Shown: piece after piece, positions 1-8,847 of the stretch | How positions within the stretch are numbered: the first letter of the stretch is position 1 | Layout of the letters: each line of letters starts with the position of its first letter | Origin: G965222335 sp965222335 | Lineage (GTDB): Bacteria > Pseudomonadota > Gammaproteobacteria > Pseudomonadales > Halieaceae | Length of the DNA stretch: 64,000 bases | Direction of reading: 5' to 3' | Assembly (NCBI GenBank): GCA_965222335.1 | Contig: OZ244944.1 | Location: forward strand, 2,976,001-3,040,000 | The notes under the pieces: model-generated | What the model saw: the letters and a program-made list of their open reading frames with translations, nothing else | Told to the model about the DNA's origin: nothing | Databases searched by the model: none | Translations under genes and position numbers: made by a program

Positions 1-1
1 G

Positions 2-688
2 AAACTGGCAAAAATGGCAGATGAACTGAAACCTGCAGATGACCCGGACGCCTACTGGAAACTGCATTTCCAGTTGCAGACCCTGAAGCGGCGTTTCATG
101 ATCAAGAACTTCGTGGATGCCCTCGAGGTGCCCGATATGACCGCACTGGCGGAAGAGCGCTATCGCACCGAGAAAGACAAGTACGCGAAGGTGCCGGAAA
201 AGCGCCTGACCAGCCATATTCTCTTTGCCTGCCCCCCGCGGCAGTGTGATCGTGAGACCGTGCGACCGGTAGCCAATGAGGTTCTGGAGGAACTGCGCGC
301 CGGTGCTGATTTTGCCGCGATGGTCGAGAAACACTCCGGTGATCCGAGCTCAAAAAAGCGTGGCGGCCTGTTCGACAAATGGTTTGCCCTGGGTGAAAAG
401 GGCGTGATGCCACGCTACACCGGTGCCGCTTTCGAAATCGAGGAGATCGGTGATTACCAGATGGTGGAAACCGAGTTCGGCGTGCACATTGTGCGCCTGG
501 ACGGCATTGAGGAAGCGCATTACCTGCCTTTTGAAGAGGTGAAAGACAAGATCGTCAAGGCGCTGGAGAACGAGTATATCAAACTGGCAGTGACCGACTT
601 TGAAAATTCCCTGCGCGTGACCGACGACGCCCGGATCGACGGCGCGGCGATGGAGGAGATCTTCGCCCCCTATAAAACCGCGGAGTAA
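2..688 (+). CDS. Parvulin-type peptidyl-prolyl isomerase, 5' end outside window
   Basis: The reading frame is open to the left edge (K-L-A-K precedes the first visible ATG at 14) and no ribosome site precedes that ATG, so the true start probably lies upstream. Counting from the ATG, residues 65-163 form a PpiC/rotamase domain with the usual LTSHILF entry strand, the SGDPSSKKRGGLF stretch and the ETEFGVHIVRL closing strand. The segment before it is helical and charged, like a SurA-type N-terminal region. Parvulins isomerise X-Pro bonds and often act as periplasmic chaperones; location cannot be judged without the N terminus. The stop lies 6 nt before the sulfotransferase start, so the two are probably cotranscribed. 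Confidence 0.8.
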   Translation, partial: KLAKMADELKPADDPDAYWKLHFQLQTLKRRFMIKNFVDALEVPDMTALAEERYRTEKDKYAKVPEKRLTSHILFACPPRQCDRETVRPVANEVLEELRAGADFAAMVEKHSGDPSSKKRGGLFDKWFALGEKGVMPRYTGAAFEIEEIGDYQMVETEFGVHIVRLDGIEEAHYLPFEEVKDKIVKALENEYIKLAVTDFENSLRVTDDARIDGAAMEEIFAPYKTAE

Positions 689-694
689 AGCCCC

Positions 695-1900
695 ATGGCA
701 GGCGCAGAGCCGCGTTCGCTTCTCCTTGTAACGGGCATGCACCGCAGCGGTACTTCCGCCTTGTGTGCTGCCCTGCGCGCCGCGGGCGCCAGCTTTGGTG
801 ACCACCTGCTGGAAGCCATGGCGGGGGTGAACGACGAGGGCTTCTGGGAAGACGCTGACGTGGTGGCCCTGAATGAGCGCCTGCTCGCCGCCCGCGACTC
901 TGCCTGGTACAGCCTGGCGGGCAAGCTCGCGGGAGAGACCTGGTCTCCTGAGGAGTTTGCCACCGAGTATGCCCTCGCTGCGGAAATCCTCGCGCGGGGC
1001 TTCGGTCCCGGTCCGGTTGAGGCGGTGAAAGATCCCCGCTTTTGCCTGACCCTGGGCTTCTGGTTGCGCGCCTGCGCCGACGTCGGCGTGGCGGCCAACG
1101 TCTGTGTCGCCAGTCGTGCCCCGCTTGAAGTGGCCAGCTCTCTTGAGCGTCGGGATGGCTTTCCGATCGGCTATGGCCTGCGACTGGCTTACCAGTACCT
1201 TGTCGCCCTGCAGTCCGCACTGCCCGGGACTACCACCCTGATCTGCTATCCCGACCTGTTGCGAGATGCCGCGTCCTCCCTGGCGCCACTGGCAGAAAAC
1301 CTGCCCGCCGGGGCATTGGACCTCGCGCGGGCGGCGGAGGCGGTCCGCGGCGACCTGCGCCATCAGGTCGTGGAAGAGCAGGGCGGGGCGCTGCATGGGG
1401 CACCGGTGCAGTTGACTGATCTGGCGGCGCTTAAAGATGCCGTGAATGCCGAGTACCCCGCCGGGGACCTCCTGCGGGACTTTGCCGGCAGTGTGGTGAG
1501 CCGCGGCAACCAGTTGACCGATATCGGTACCGCACACAGCGAAGCCCTGCTGACTATCGAGGCCAAGGACCGCGACAACGCGCAGCTCGCTGCCGAATAC
1601 GAGCAGGCCCTGGCGACGATCGCCGAGCGCGACGAGCAGATCGCCGAATTCGATCGCCGCCTGCAGCAGACGGGTGATGAACTGGCCACGGCCCTGGCGA
1701 CTATCGACGAGCGCGATGGGCAAATCCGGGAGTTCGACCGGCGGTTGGCGGAGATCGGCGCGATGCACTCCCACGCCCTGGAAGTGATCGCCGACAAGGA
1801 TCGCCAGATCGACGAGTTCAAGGCGCGTATCGACCAGCTGTGCAACCTGCCCGTGATCGGCCTCGCCTTCCGCATGGCAAAGAATCATGCCAAACGTTGA
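695..1900 (+). CDS. P-loop sulfotransferase family protein with C-terminal coiled-coil repeats
   Basis: The N terminus carries a PAPS-type phosphate-binding loop, GMHRSGTS at residues 14-21, as in the sulfotransferase superfamily; the body to about residue 270 fits a sulfotransferase fold, with an EAVKDPRFCLTLGFW segment and an SRAPLEVASSL segment expected in the 3'-phosphate site. Residues 284-390 are different: four copies of an AL-x-T/V-I-x-x-(R/K)-D unit start at 284, 305, 333 and 361, the last three spaced exactly 28 residues (four heptads), predicting a coiled coil. The start ATG is preceded by GGAG inside the previous gene's end. The stop overlaps the next glycosyltransferase start by 14 nt, implying translational coupling. 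The acceptor is unknown, probably a glycan. Homologous to the gene at 6250. Confidence 0.8.
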   Translation: MAGAEPRSLLLVTGMHRSGTSALCAALRAAGASFGDHLLEAMAGVNDEGFWEDADVVALNERLLAARDSAWYSLAGKLAGETWSPEEFATEYALAAEILARGFGPGPVEAVKDPRFCLTLGFWLRACADVGVAANVCVASRAPLEVASSLERRDGFPIGYGLRLAYQYLVALQSALPGTTTLICYPDLLRDAASSLAPLAENLPAGALDLARAAEAVRGDLRHQVVEEQGGALHGAPVQLTDLAALKDAVNAEYPAGDLLRDFAGSVVSRGNQLTDIGTAHSEALLTIEAKDRDNAQLAAEYEQALATIAERDEQIAEFDRRLQQTGDELATALATIDERDGQIREFDRRLAEIGAMHSHALEVIADKDRQIDEFKARIDQLCNLPVIGLAFRMAKNHAKR

Positions 1901-4085
1901 TGTTGTGGTCCCGGTATACCGGGGCCTCGAAGAAACCCGTCGCTGCATCGACTCGGTGCTGGCCACCGTGGACCCGGGGACCGTGCGCCTGGTGCTGGTC
2001 AACGATGCTTCACCAGAGCCCGACGTCGGCGCACTGCTGCGCGACTACGCCGCGCAGCATGCCAACATCATCTTGCTTGAAAACCCCGAGAATCTCGGCT
2101 TTGTGGCCACCGCCAATCGCGGCATGGCCCACGATGCCCAGCGTGACGTGCTCCTCCTCAACAGCGACGTAGAGGTTGCCAATGACTGGCTGATCCGGCT
2201 GCAGGCAGCGGCCTACAGCGCGGACAAGGTGGGTTCGGTCACGCCCTTTGCCAACAACGCCACGATCACCAGCTTTCCCAACCTGTGCAAGGACAACGAG
2301 CTGCTGTTTGACCTGTCACTGGTGGAAGTGGATGCCCACTTCGCGACCCGCCCGCTCGAGGACAGCCTCTGGCAGATTCCCTCGGGTATTGGCTGCTGCA
2401 TGTACCTCCGGCGTGACTGCCTGGAGGCAATTGGCCTGTTTGACCTGGAGACATTCGGTCGCGGCTACGGCGAGGAAAACGACTGGTGCCAGCGGGCCCA
2501 GCAGGCGGGCTGGCCCAACTATCACGCGGGCAACTGCTTCATTTATCACAAGGGCGGTGTCAGCTTTGCCGAGGAGCAGGGCCCCCGGATCACTCGCGCC
2601 CTGGAGATCCTCGATCAGCGATACCCCCGGTATCACGCCGATATTCAGCGCTACATCGCAAGCGACCCGGCACGCCAGGCACGCACCGAGGCGATCCTGG
2701 CACTGTTTGCCCGGGTGCAGCGCCCCAAGATCCTGGCGATTTCCCACAAGCTCGGTGGCGGTGCCCAGCAGCATGTAGACGAGCTCGCGAGCTTTTACGC
2801 GGTGGATGCCTTGTTTCTGCAGCTTACCCCCGAGCAGGAGGGACGCAGTGTCACCCTGAGTTTCTTTGACCGGGGCCAGCGTCTGCAGGACGGCCTGCAT
2901 TTTGATATCGACGCGGAGTACGACAAGCTGGTCGCCCTGTTGCGCGAGCTGGGGGTGGGGCATGTCCATTTCCACCACACCATGGGCCTGCACCCGCGCC
3001 TGTGGGTGCTGGGTGAGTCCCTGGGCTGCAGTCATGACCTGACTGTTCACGACTACTACCTGGTGAACGGCAACCCGACCCTGACCGACGCCGACGCCTT
3101 TTTTGTCGAGGAATCAGCGGCAGATTTCGACCAGCGCTGCGCTGGCCACTACCCCCTGCCGGAGGGCCTGAGCGCCGCAGACTGGCGCGCCAACCAGGCC
3201 CTGTTGATCGACGCCGCGCGCCACGTGATATTTCCCTCGATGGACTGTGCGGTGCGATTCCAGCGCTTTTTTCAGGTCTCGCAGCCGGTCACAGCCTGGC
3301 ATCCGGACTACCTGGCGTCCCAGCCCTACCCGGTCCCCACCTGGCGCCATTCGGGAGCCCGGCCCCTGCGGGTGCTGGTGCTGGGGGCGATCAGCCGCGA
3401 GAAGGGCGCGGACGTGCTGGAAGCGGTGGCGGAAGCCCTGGCTGATGCACCCGTGGAAATGCACCTGCTGGGCTACGCCTACCGCGCCCTGTCCGGGCAG
3501 GTGCAGACCCACGGCCCCTACGACAATCGCGAGGTCTACCGACTGGTTGAGGACCTGCAGCCCGATGTGGTCTGGTATCCCGCTCTCTGGCCCGAGACCT
3601 ACAGTTACACCCTGAGCATTGCCCTGCACCTGGGCCTGCCGGTGGTGGTGCCCGACCTGGGCGCCTTTGCCGAGCGGGTCGCGGGACGGCCTGTTAGCGC
3701 AGTCTGTGCCTGGGATCGCTCGATTCAGGAGTGGCAGGGTTTCTGGCGCGAGGTGGCAGAGCAAGGCCTGCCGCCGGGCGCGCTTGCGCCAGCACCGGAT
3801 CCTGCCGTACCCGCCGCTGACGGGCAGGCATTTTACGCCTCGCAGTACCTCGAGGGCATTGAGATCAAGGCCGGGTCACTCGCCGCTGACATCCTCGAGT
3901 CGGTAAGAGGCAACTGCCACCTTGGGGTGCCCACTCTCTCCGGCTCCGAGCGTATCCTGGGCCGCATCTGGCGCCTCAGCCGCCGGCCCGCGGTGGCGAA
4001 GGTGCTGTCGCTGGTGCCATTCCGCGTGCAGCGCGCCATCAAGCGACGCCTCTCCGCGCGGCCGATGCACGATATCGTGCGCTGA
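1887..4085 (+). CDS. Two-domain glycosyltransferase (GT2 fused to GT4-like)
   Basis: 732 residues. Residues 1-270 are a family 2 glycosyltransferase (GT-A fold): the nucleotide-binding start DVVVPVYRG, a D-N-A-type acidic loop, LLLNSDVEV with the metal-binding NSD at 92-94, and a GYGEENDWC acceptor segment, the pattern of rhamnosyltransferase-like enzymes. From about residue 279 a second domain begins with KILAISHKLGGGAQQHV and continues to a GT4/GT-B C-terminal half with a REKGADVL segment near residue 505 and a WPETYSYTLSIAL segment near 570, where the catalytic EX7E-like region would fall. Such a fusion could add two sugars in sequence to one acceptor. The gene starts inside the preceding sulfotransferase gene (14 nt overlap), so both products are likely made together. 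Exact sugars cannot be read from sequence. Confidence 0.82.
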   Translation: MPNVDVVVPVYRGLEETRRCIDSVLATVDPGTVRLVLVNDASPEPDVGALLRDYAAQHANIILLENPENLGFVATANRGMAHDAQRDVLLLNSDVEVANDWLIRLQAAAYSADKVGSVTPFANNATITSFPNLCKDNELLFDLSLVEVDAHFATRPLEDSLWQIPSGIGCCMYLRRDCLEAIGLFDLETFGRGYGEENDWCQRAQQAGWPNYHAGNCFIYHKGGVSFAEEQGPRITRALEILDQRYPRYHADIQRYIASDPARQARTEAILALFARVQRPKILAISHKLGGGAQQHVDELASFYAVDALFLQLTPEQEGRSVTLSFFDRGQRLQDGLHFDIDAEYDKLVALLRELGVGHVHFHHTMGLHPRLWVLGESLGCSHDLTVHDYYLVNGNPTLTDADAFFVEESAADFDQRCAGHYPLPEGLSAADWRANQALLIDAARHVIFPSMDCAVRFQRFFQVSQPVTAWHPDYLASQPYPVPTWRHSGARPLRVLVLGAISREKGADVLEAVAEALADAPVEMHLLGYAYRALSGQVQTHGPYDNREVYRLVEDLQPDVVWYPALWPETYSYTLSIALHLGLPVVVPDLGAFAERVAGRPVSAVCAWDRSIQEWQGFWREVAEQGLPPGALAPAPDPAVPAADGQAFYASQYLEGIEIKAGSLAADILESVRGNCHLGVPTLSGSERILGRIWRLSRRPAVAKVLSLVPFRVQRAIKRRLSARPMHDIVR

Positions 4086-4136
4086 ACTTTTTTGCGGCGA
4101 GCCTTTTCGCTGACGCTCGCTGGCGGCAGTCGATTC

Positions 4137-4151
4137 CGGCATAATGCCGGG
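4137..4151. promoter_or_regulatory. Short palindrome around a possible -10 box
   Basis: The sequence CCGGCATAATGCCGG is a perfect 6-bp inverted repeat with a 3-base centre, containing a CATAAT -10-like hexamer, 21 nt before the next sulfotransferase start. It sits in the only gap of note (86 bp) between two cluster genes, so it may mark an internal promoter or operator. No convincing -35 box was found, and a chance palindrome is possible. Confidence 0.25.
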
Positions 4152-4171
4152 CTGCCGTTCCCGGGAAAATC

Positions 4172-5293
4172 ATGGCAACTATCTACCTACATATCGGTGC
4201 GCCCAAGACCGCGACGTCCAGTATCCAGAGTGCGCTGGTGCAGGCCAGGCCGGCGCTGCTGGAGCGCGGTGTGCTGTATCCCGACAGCTGTCGTCAGGGT
4301 GATGCCCACCACGTGCTGGTCTGCGACCTGATCGACAAGTACCAGGCGAGTCCCATGCCGGCAGTGTGGTACGGCGACTACCCCCGCGGTCAGGCCTGGG
4401 CATCATTGGCTGCTGAGCTGGAAGAGTACGGCGATCGCATTCACTCGGCAATTCTCAGCTCCGAGCTGTTCTTCGGCCAGTCGCGACGCCTCCCGCGCAT
4501 GCTGGATGACATCCTGGCGGCGCTCCCGGGGCATGAATTCAAGGTGCTGCTGTATCTGCGGCCACAGGATCAGCTCTACAGTTCGTTCTACAACCAGGAC
4601 GTCAAGGGTGCCCGCCAGTGGCCAGGCACTGCCTACGAATTCTACGAGACCCACCAGCTGTTCCACCGCGATTACCACGCGGTTTGCCGCATCTGGGCAC
4701 AGGCCTTCGGCGAGGAAAACCTGATGGTGCGGCCCTACGAGCCCAGCCAGTGGCGTGAAGGCAATATGCTGGCGGATTTCTGCGACGCCATTGGCGTCCC
4801 GGGGCTCACCCTGCAGGTGGGCCAGGAGCCCAACGAGGGGCTGGGGATGAACCAGCTGTACATCAAGCGCTGCCTGAACCAGGTCGGCTTCCCCAAGGAG
4901 TGGAACGACCGGGTGATGTTCCTGCTGTTGCAACTGTGCGAGGAGCCCCGTAGCGCGAATACCCTGTATGTAAACCGGCGCCTGTACAGCCGGCTGTGCA
5001 AGGGCTGGGAGCGGGCGAATCGCAGGGTGGCGCAGGATTTCCTGGGCCGTGAAACCTTGTTTGAGCGCGACTTTCCCAGTGCCGATGACCTCACGCCACA
5101 TGTCCTGGATCGCGAGATGCTCGCTGCGTATCTGGCGGCGCTGGATGCGGTGCTGCGCAAAGGCGAACACGAGGACCTGCGACCACTGTTTGCCCGAGGC
5201 GGGCTGCTTGTTGCCGCCGAGCAGCAGCTGTGGGATGCGCTGTCCCGGGAGAGCATCACGCGCCTGGTGGACTGGAGTCGCGACGGGAATTAA
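4172..5293 (+). CDS. Sulfotransferase family protein (HIG-xP-KT type)
   Basis: 373 residues. The protein opens directly with a P-loop-like strand-loop, HIGAPKTATSS at residues 7-17, as in bacterial sulfotransferase-domain proteins that read HIGxxKTGTSS. A downstream block with YLRPQDQLYSSFYNQ and then WAQAFGEENLMVRPYE is shared with the product of the gene at 18908, so the two are paralogues. The enzyme is expected to move a sulfo group from PAPS onto a carbohydrate or lipid in the cytoplasm before export. The start ATG has a GGGAAA ribosome-site-like sequence 5 nt upstream. Preceded by an 86-bp gap and followed 38 nt later by an Stf0-type gene, so this is a third sulfotransferase of the cluster and of a different subfamily from the one at 695. 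Confidence 0.8.
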   Translation: MATIYLHIGAPKTATSSIQSALVQARPALLERGVLYPDSCRQGDAHHVLVCDLIDKYQASPMPAVWYGDYPRGQAWASLAAELEEYGDRIHSAILSSELFFGQSRRLPRMLDDILAALPGHEFKVLLYLRPQDQLYSSFYNQDVKGARQWPGTAYEFYETHQLFHRDYHAVCRIWAQAFGEENLMVRPYEPSQWREGNMLADFCDAIGVPGLTLQVGQEPNEGLGMNQLYIKRCLNQVGFPKEWNDRVMFLLLQLCEEPRSANTLYVNRRLYSRLCKGWERANRRVAQDFLGRETLFERDFPSADDLTPHVLDREMLAAYLAALDAVLRKGEHEDLRPLFARGGLLVAAEQQLWDALSRESITRLVDWSRDGN

Positions 5294-5331
5294 AGATCGT
5301 GTTGGGCAGGCGCAAGACAGGAAAGGAGAAG

Positions 5332-6120
5332 ATGGAACTGACCTTCGAAACCCCGGGCATCCACGAAACCGAACTGCGCAAGCAGTTCGGCCAGTTCGAC
5401 GTGCCGGAGGGTACGCCCCCCTGGCCCGGCCCGGTGTGCATCATGCTGTTCGTCAACCGCTCGGGATCGTCCCTGGTGGGCGAGTATATTCGCGCGACGG
5501 AACACTTTACCGGCTTCGGTGAGCCACTGAACTACAAACTGGTTCTGGACCGGCGTGAACGGCATGGTTTTGCCTCATTTGCCGACTACTTCACGTGGCT
5601 GCAGGGCAACGTCTTCCGCCCTGGTACCACCTTTGGCATGAAGGCCTCCTGCGACCAGGTGATGATGCTGCTGCGCTGCGGTGCCATCCCCCGCCTGTTT
5701 CCGGACGTGCGCTGGGTGATGATCCAGCGCAACGACGTACTGTCCCAGGCCGTCTCCCTGTCAATTGCCCACCAGACCAAGCGCTGGCACAGCTATGTTA
5801 CCGGGGAAGCGACCGAGCCCGAGTATGATTATGAGGCGATCAAGGCCCATGTCCGCCAGATCACGAATTCCTACGCGGCGATGAATATGCTCACCTCCCT
5901 GCTGGGAGTGACACCCTACCGCATCAGCTATGAGACCTTTATCGAGGACCCCATGCAGGGCACTCGTGATCTCGCGGCTTTCCTGGGGGCGGACGAGGTG
6001 AGCATCGACACCAGCGAGCTGCGGATGCAGCGCCAGCGGGACGGCCGCAACGAGGAGTTTCGCGAGCGCTTTGTCGCCGACTACCTGCGTGCCCAGTCCG
6101 TGCACGCGGGCGCTGGTTAA
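5332..6120 (+). CDS. Stf0-family sulfotransferase
   Basis: 262 residues. The segment CIMLFVNRSGSSLVGEYI puts an RSGSS phosphate-binding motif at residues 43-47, and further on R-N-D-V-L-SQAVSLS-x-A-x-QTKRWHSY matches the signature of Stf0 enzymes, the family of mycobacterial trehalose 2-sulfotransferase. It should use PAPS to sulfate a sugar, but trehalose is not implied by family membership alone. The ATG at 5332 was chosen because a strong GGAAAGGAG site lies 7 nt ahead and the conserved region begins soon after; an upstream in-frame start would overlap the preceding gene. It sits between two other sulfotransferase genes in the same direction. Confidence 0.82.
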   Translation: MELTFETPGIHETELRKQFGQFDVPEGTPPWPGPVCIMLFVNRSGSSLVGEYIRATEHFTGFGEPLNYKLVLDRRERHGFASFADYFTWLQGNVFRPGTTFGMKASCDQVMMLLRCGAIPRLFPDVRWVMIQRNDVLSQAVSLSIAHQTKRWHSYVTGEATEPEYDYEAIKAHVRQITNSYAAMNMLTSLLGVTPYRISYETFIEDPMQGTRDLAAFLGADEVSIDTSELRMQRQRDGRNEEFRERFVADYLRAQSVHAGAG

Positions 6121-6249
6121 CCCCTTGCGGTGCATGGGTTATACTGCCCGGCGACGCGGTGCACGGGGTATCGTGGCCCGAAAACTACGCAATAATTATG
6201 CACAGCACTGAAATCCTCGCCATTGCAATCGTTTTGCCCTGCCCGGGAT

Positions 6250-7011
6250 ATGCCGGCTCCTCGGCCCGGAACGTTGACCCGCTCACTCATGCTGTCTGCG
6301 CCTGAGCGAGTCCCTGCAGCCACGGGGCGCCGCGTGATTGCCGTGCTGGGCATGCACCGTAGCGGCACCAGCTGCCTGACCGGTTCGCTGGAGGAGGCGG
6401 GGCTGTTCCTCGGCGAGCGGCATACCTGGAACCCCTACAACCTCAAGGGTAACCGGGAAAACCAGGCCTTTGTGGACCTGCATGACGGAATCCTGGCTGC
6501 CAATGGCGGTAGCTGGGACCGGCCGCCAGCGCGGGTCAGCTGGTCCCCGGCGCAGTCCCGACAGGCGGCACAGTTGCTGGATAGCTATCCGCAAGTTCAG
6601 CTGCTGGGGTTCAAGGACCCGCGGGCCTTGCTGCTTCTGGAGGGCTGGCGCAAAGTGGCGCCGCAGCTTGAGTGTGTCGGCGTGTTTCGCCACCCGGAAG
6701 CGGTTGCCCAGTCCCTGCGCAACCGCAGCAATCTGGAGCGGGAGCACGCGCTCAAACTGTGGTACGTTTACAACTCGGCGCTGCTGCGCGAGCATCGGCG
6801 AGGCGCGTTTCCCCTGCTGTGTTTCGACGAAGACGGGGCGACGTTCCAGCGCAAGGTCGTCGCCCTGGCGGCGGCCCTGGGCCTGCCCCGGCAGCCCGAT
6901 GCATCGCGGTTTTATGATGACGGGCTCAGACAGTATTCCGCCGAGGGCCTGGCGGGTCTGCCCTGGCGGGTCAGGCGGCTGTACCGAAACCTGCGACGGG
7001 TAAGCGAATAA
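6250..7011 (+). CDS. P-loop sulfotransferase family protein (GMHRSGTS type)
   Basis: About 253 residues. VIAVLGMHRSGTSCL supplies the PAPS phosphate-binding loop at residues 34-41, followed by a GNREN-QAFVDLHD segment and, later, LLGFKDPRALLLLEGW and VFRHPEAVAQSL, the usual 3'-phosphate-contacting pattern of this sulfotransferase group. The protein is a shorter relative of the one at 695 and lacks its coiled-coil tail. Start choice is uncertain: ATG at 6250, ATG at 6289 (close to the conserved region) or TTG at 6223; none has a strong ribosome site. It lies 129 bp after the Stf0 gene and 7 nt before a glycosyltransferase. It probably sulfates another position of the same glycan; the acceptor cannot be deduced. 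Confidence 0.78.
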   Translation: MPAPRPGTLTRSLMLSAPERVPAATGRRVIAVLGMHRSGTSCLTGSLEEAGLFLGERHTWNPYNLKGNRENQAFVDLHDGILAANGGSWDRPPARVSWSPAQSRQAAQLLDSYPQVQLLGFKDPRALLLLEGWRKVAPQLECVGVFRHPEAVAQSLRNRSNLEREHALKLWYVYNSALLREHRRGAFPLLCFDEDGATFQRKVVALAAALGLPRQPDASRFYDDGLRQYSAEGLAGLPWRVRRLYRNLRRVSE

Positions 7012-7018
7012 GAGAGAT

Positions 7019-8020
7019 ATGCTGAAGAAATTCCTGCAACGTGACGACAGCCCGGGTGCCTCCAGCGCCCCACCCGTGATCAGTATCGTGGTGATCGTGT
7101 ACGACATGGCGGAACAGGCAGCCAAGACCCTGCGGTCGCTGTTTGTCGATTACCAGCAGGATGTGCAGGCCGCGGACTACGAGGTGATCATTGTCGAGAA
7201 CGACTCGGCGGCCCCCCTGGCGCCCGCCTTCGTGCAGTCCCTGCCGGCAAACTTTCACTACGTCTTGCGCCCGGATCCAGAGCCCAGCCCGGCGGCGGCA
7301 ATCAATCACGGGGCCAGCCTGGCGCGCGGCGAAAATATCTGCATCATGATTGACGGCGCGCGCATGCTGACGCCGGGCGTGGTGCGCAACCTGCTTCTGG
7401 GGCATCGTCTGCACCCCCGGGCCGTGGTGGCGGTACCGGGCTATCACCTGGGCTCCGAGCTGCAGCAGGAGGCGGTTAATAGCGGCTACAACGTGGCCCA
7501 GGAAAAACAGCTGCTGGATTCGGTGGGCTGGCCGCTGGACGGCTACCAGCTGTTTGACGTGGCCTGCTTCAGCGGCTCCTGCGCCCCGGGTTTTTTCCAG
7601 CCCAATAGCGAAAGCAACTGTATCAGCGTTCCCCGCGAAATCTGGGAAGAGCTGCGGGGCTTCGACGAACGCTTCGACTTCAGTGGCGGCGGCCTGATCA
7701 ACCTGGATTACTACAAGCGCGCCTGCGAGGCGCCGGGTGTGATGCACGTGGTGGCGATCGGCGAGGGCACCTTCCACCAGTTCCACGGGGGGGTCACCAC
7801 CGGGGGCCAGGCTGCGGAGATCCGCGAGGCTTATATCACCGCGAGCAAGGCCCAGTATCGCAAGTTGCGCGGGGGTGAGTTTGTCAGTCCCCAGACTTCA
7901 CCGGTTTTTATCGGTGAAATACCGCCCCAGGCGCTGCGTTTCCTGGAGCAGTCCATCGACAGCTTCAAGCGCCAGTCCGCACCGCCCGTGGCCATTACCG
8001 CCCGCGCTGCCGACGGCTGA
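7019..8020 (+). CDS. Family 2 glycosyltransferase
   Basis: 333 residues with a GT-A fold start, ISIVVIVYDM at 21-30, a VIIVENDS acidic turn, and CIMIDGARML at 108-117 in the place of the usual D-x-D metal-binding motif (here IDGA). A distinctive C-terminal part, with SESNCI, FDERFDFSGGGLINLDYYKRA and GEGTFHQFHGG, recurs almost motif for motif in the product of the gene at 11870, so the two are paralogues probably adding related sugars. The ATG has AGAGAG just ahead and lies 7 nt after the preceding sulfotransferase gene, so it belongs to the same operon. No signal peptide or membrane segment; expected to work on the cytoplasmic face. Confidence 0.82.
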   Translation: MLKKFLQRDDSPGASSAPPVISIVVIVYDMAEQAAKTLRSLFVDYQQDVQAADYEVIIVENDSAAPLAPAFVQSLPANFHYVLRPDPEPSPAAAINHGASLARGENICIMIDGARMLTPGVVRNLLLGHRLHPRAVVAVPGYHLGSELQQEAVNSGYNVAQEKQLLDSVGWPLDGYQLFDVACFSGSCAPGFFQPNSESNCISVPREIWEELRGFDERFDFSGGGLINLDYYKRACEAPGVMHVVAIGEGTFHQFHGGVTTGGQAAEIREAYITASKAQYRKLRGGEFVSPQTSPVFIGEIPPQALRFLEQSIDSFKRQSAPPVAITARAADG

Positions 8021-8067
8021 GGCGCACCGCCTCCCCCGCAGCCGCTTCTTCAAGGAATCCGCATCGC

Positions 8068-8844
8068 ATGTCCGACAGCCTGTATTTTCCCGTGTCCCTG
8101 CAGCGCTACGAGCCGCGCCGCATGGTATTCAGTACCTGGGTTGACCACCTGCCGTTCGCCTACGACCTGGTAGAGGCCATCCGCCCCGGGGTCGTGGTCG
8201 AGCTTGGGGTCTACAACGGGCTCTCGTTCTTCACCTTTTGCCAGTCCATGGTGGAGAATGACATTGACGGCGTGGCCTACGCGGTCGATTGCTGGGAGGG
8301 TGACGAGCACACCGACGCCTATGACGATTCCATCTACCAGGATGTGCAACAGCACGCGCGCGAGCACTATCGTGGTATCACTTACCTGATGAAGATGTAC
8401 TTCAGCGAGGCCCTGCAGCACTTCGCGGCAGAGAGTATCGACCTGCTGCATATCGATGGTCTGCATACCTACGATGCGGTCAAGGAGGACTTTGAGAGCT
8501 GGTACCCCAAGGTCAGGCCGGGCGGCATCGTGCTTTTTCACGACGTGATGGCGCGGATGAAGGATTTTGGTGCCTGGCGCTTCTTTGATGAGCTGGAAGC
8601 CGAACACGAGACCTTCAAGTTCAACCACGGCTTTGGCCTCGGCGTGCTGCGCAAGCCCGGTGGTGAGCCCTCAGAGCACCCGTTGCTCAAACTGTTGTTT
8701 GCGGGAGACGATGAGACAACCCAGCGGCTGCGGCAACTGTACGTGCATGCGGCCCATTTCCTCGAGGCGCGTCGCCAGGCACGCCGCTTCAAGGAAATCA
8801 CTTCCCAGCAGAAGAAGGGCGGCCAGGGCAAGGCCCGGGACTGA
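8068..8844 (+). CDS. Class I SAM-dependent methyltransferase (Methyltransf_24/CmcI-like)
   Basis: 258 residues. VVVELGVYNG at about 42-51 is SAM-binding motif I, and LLHIDGLHTYDAVKEDF followed by PGGIVLFHDV (from residue 126) is the metal/acceptor region typical of the CmcI/methyltransferase-24 group often found in O-antigen and glycan clusters. The C-terminal 40 residues are rich in Arg and Lys (RRQARRFKEITSQQKKGG) and may bind membranes or nucleic acid, which is only a guess. A good AAGGAA ribosome site precedes the ATG. It lies between a glycosyltransferase and the sulfatase with short gaps, so methylation of a sugar hydroxyl of the sulfated glycan is the simplest reading. Confidence 0.8.
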   Translation: MSDSLYFPVSLQRYEPRRMVFSTWVDHLPFAYDLVEAIRPGVVVELGVYNGLSFFTFCQSMVENDIDGVAYAVDCWEGDEHTDAYDDSIYQDVQQHAREHYRGITYLMKMYFSEALQHFAAESIDLLHIDGLHTYDAVKEDFESWYPKVRPGGIVLFHDVMARMKDFGAWRFFDELEAEHETFKFNHGFGLGVLRKPGGEPSEHPLLKLLFAGDDETTQRLRQLYVHAAHFLEARRQARRFKEITSQQKKGGQGKARD

Positions 8845-8847
8845 GCC

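Noticed and set aside
350..2002. 550-codon minus-strand open frame
   Set aside because: It runs antisense through the sulfotransferase and parvulin genes, shows no family motif, and open antisense frames are common in high-GC DNA.
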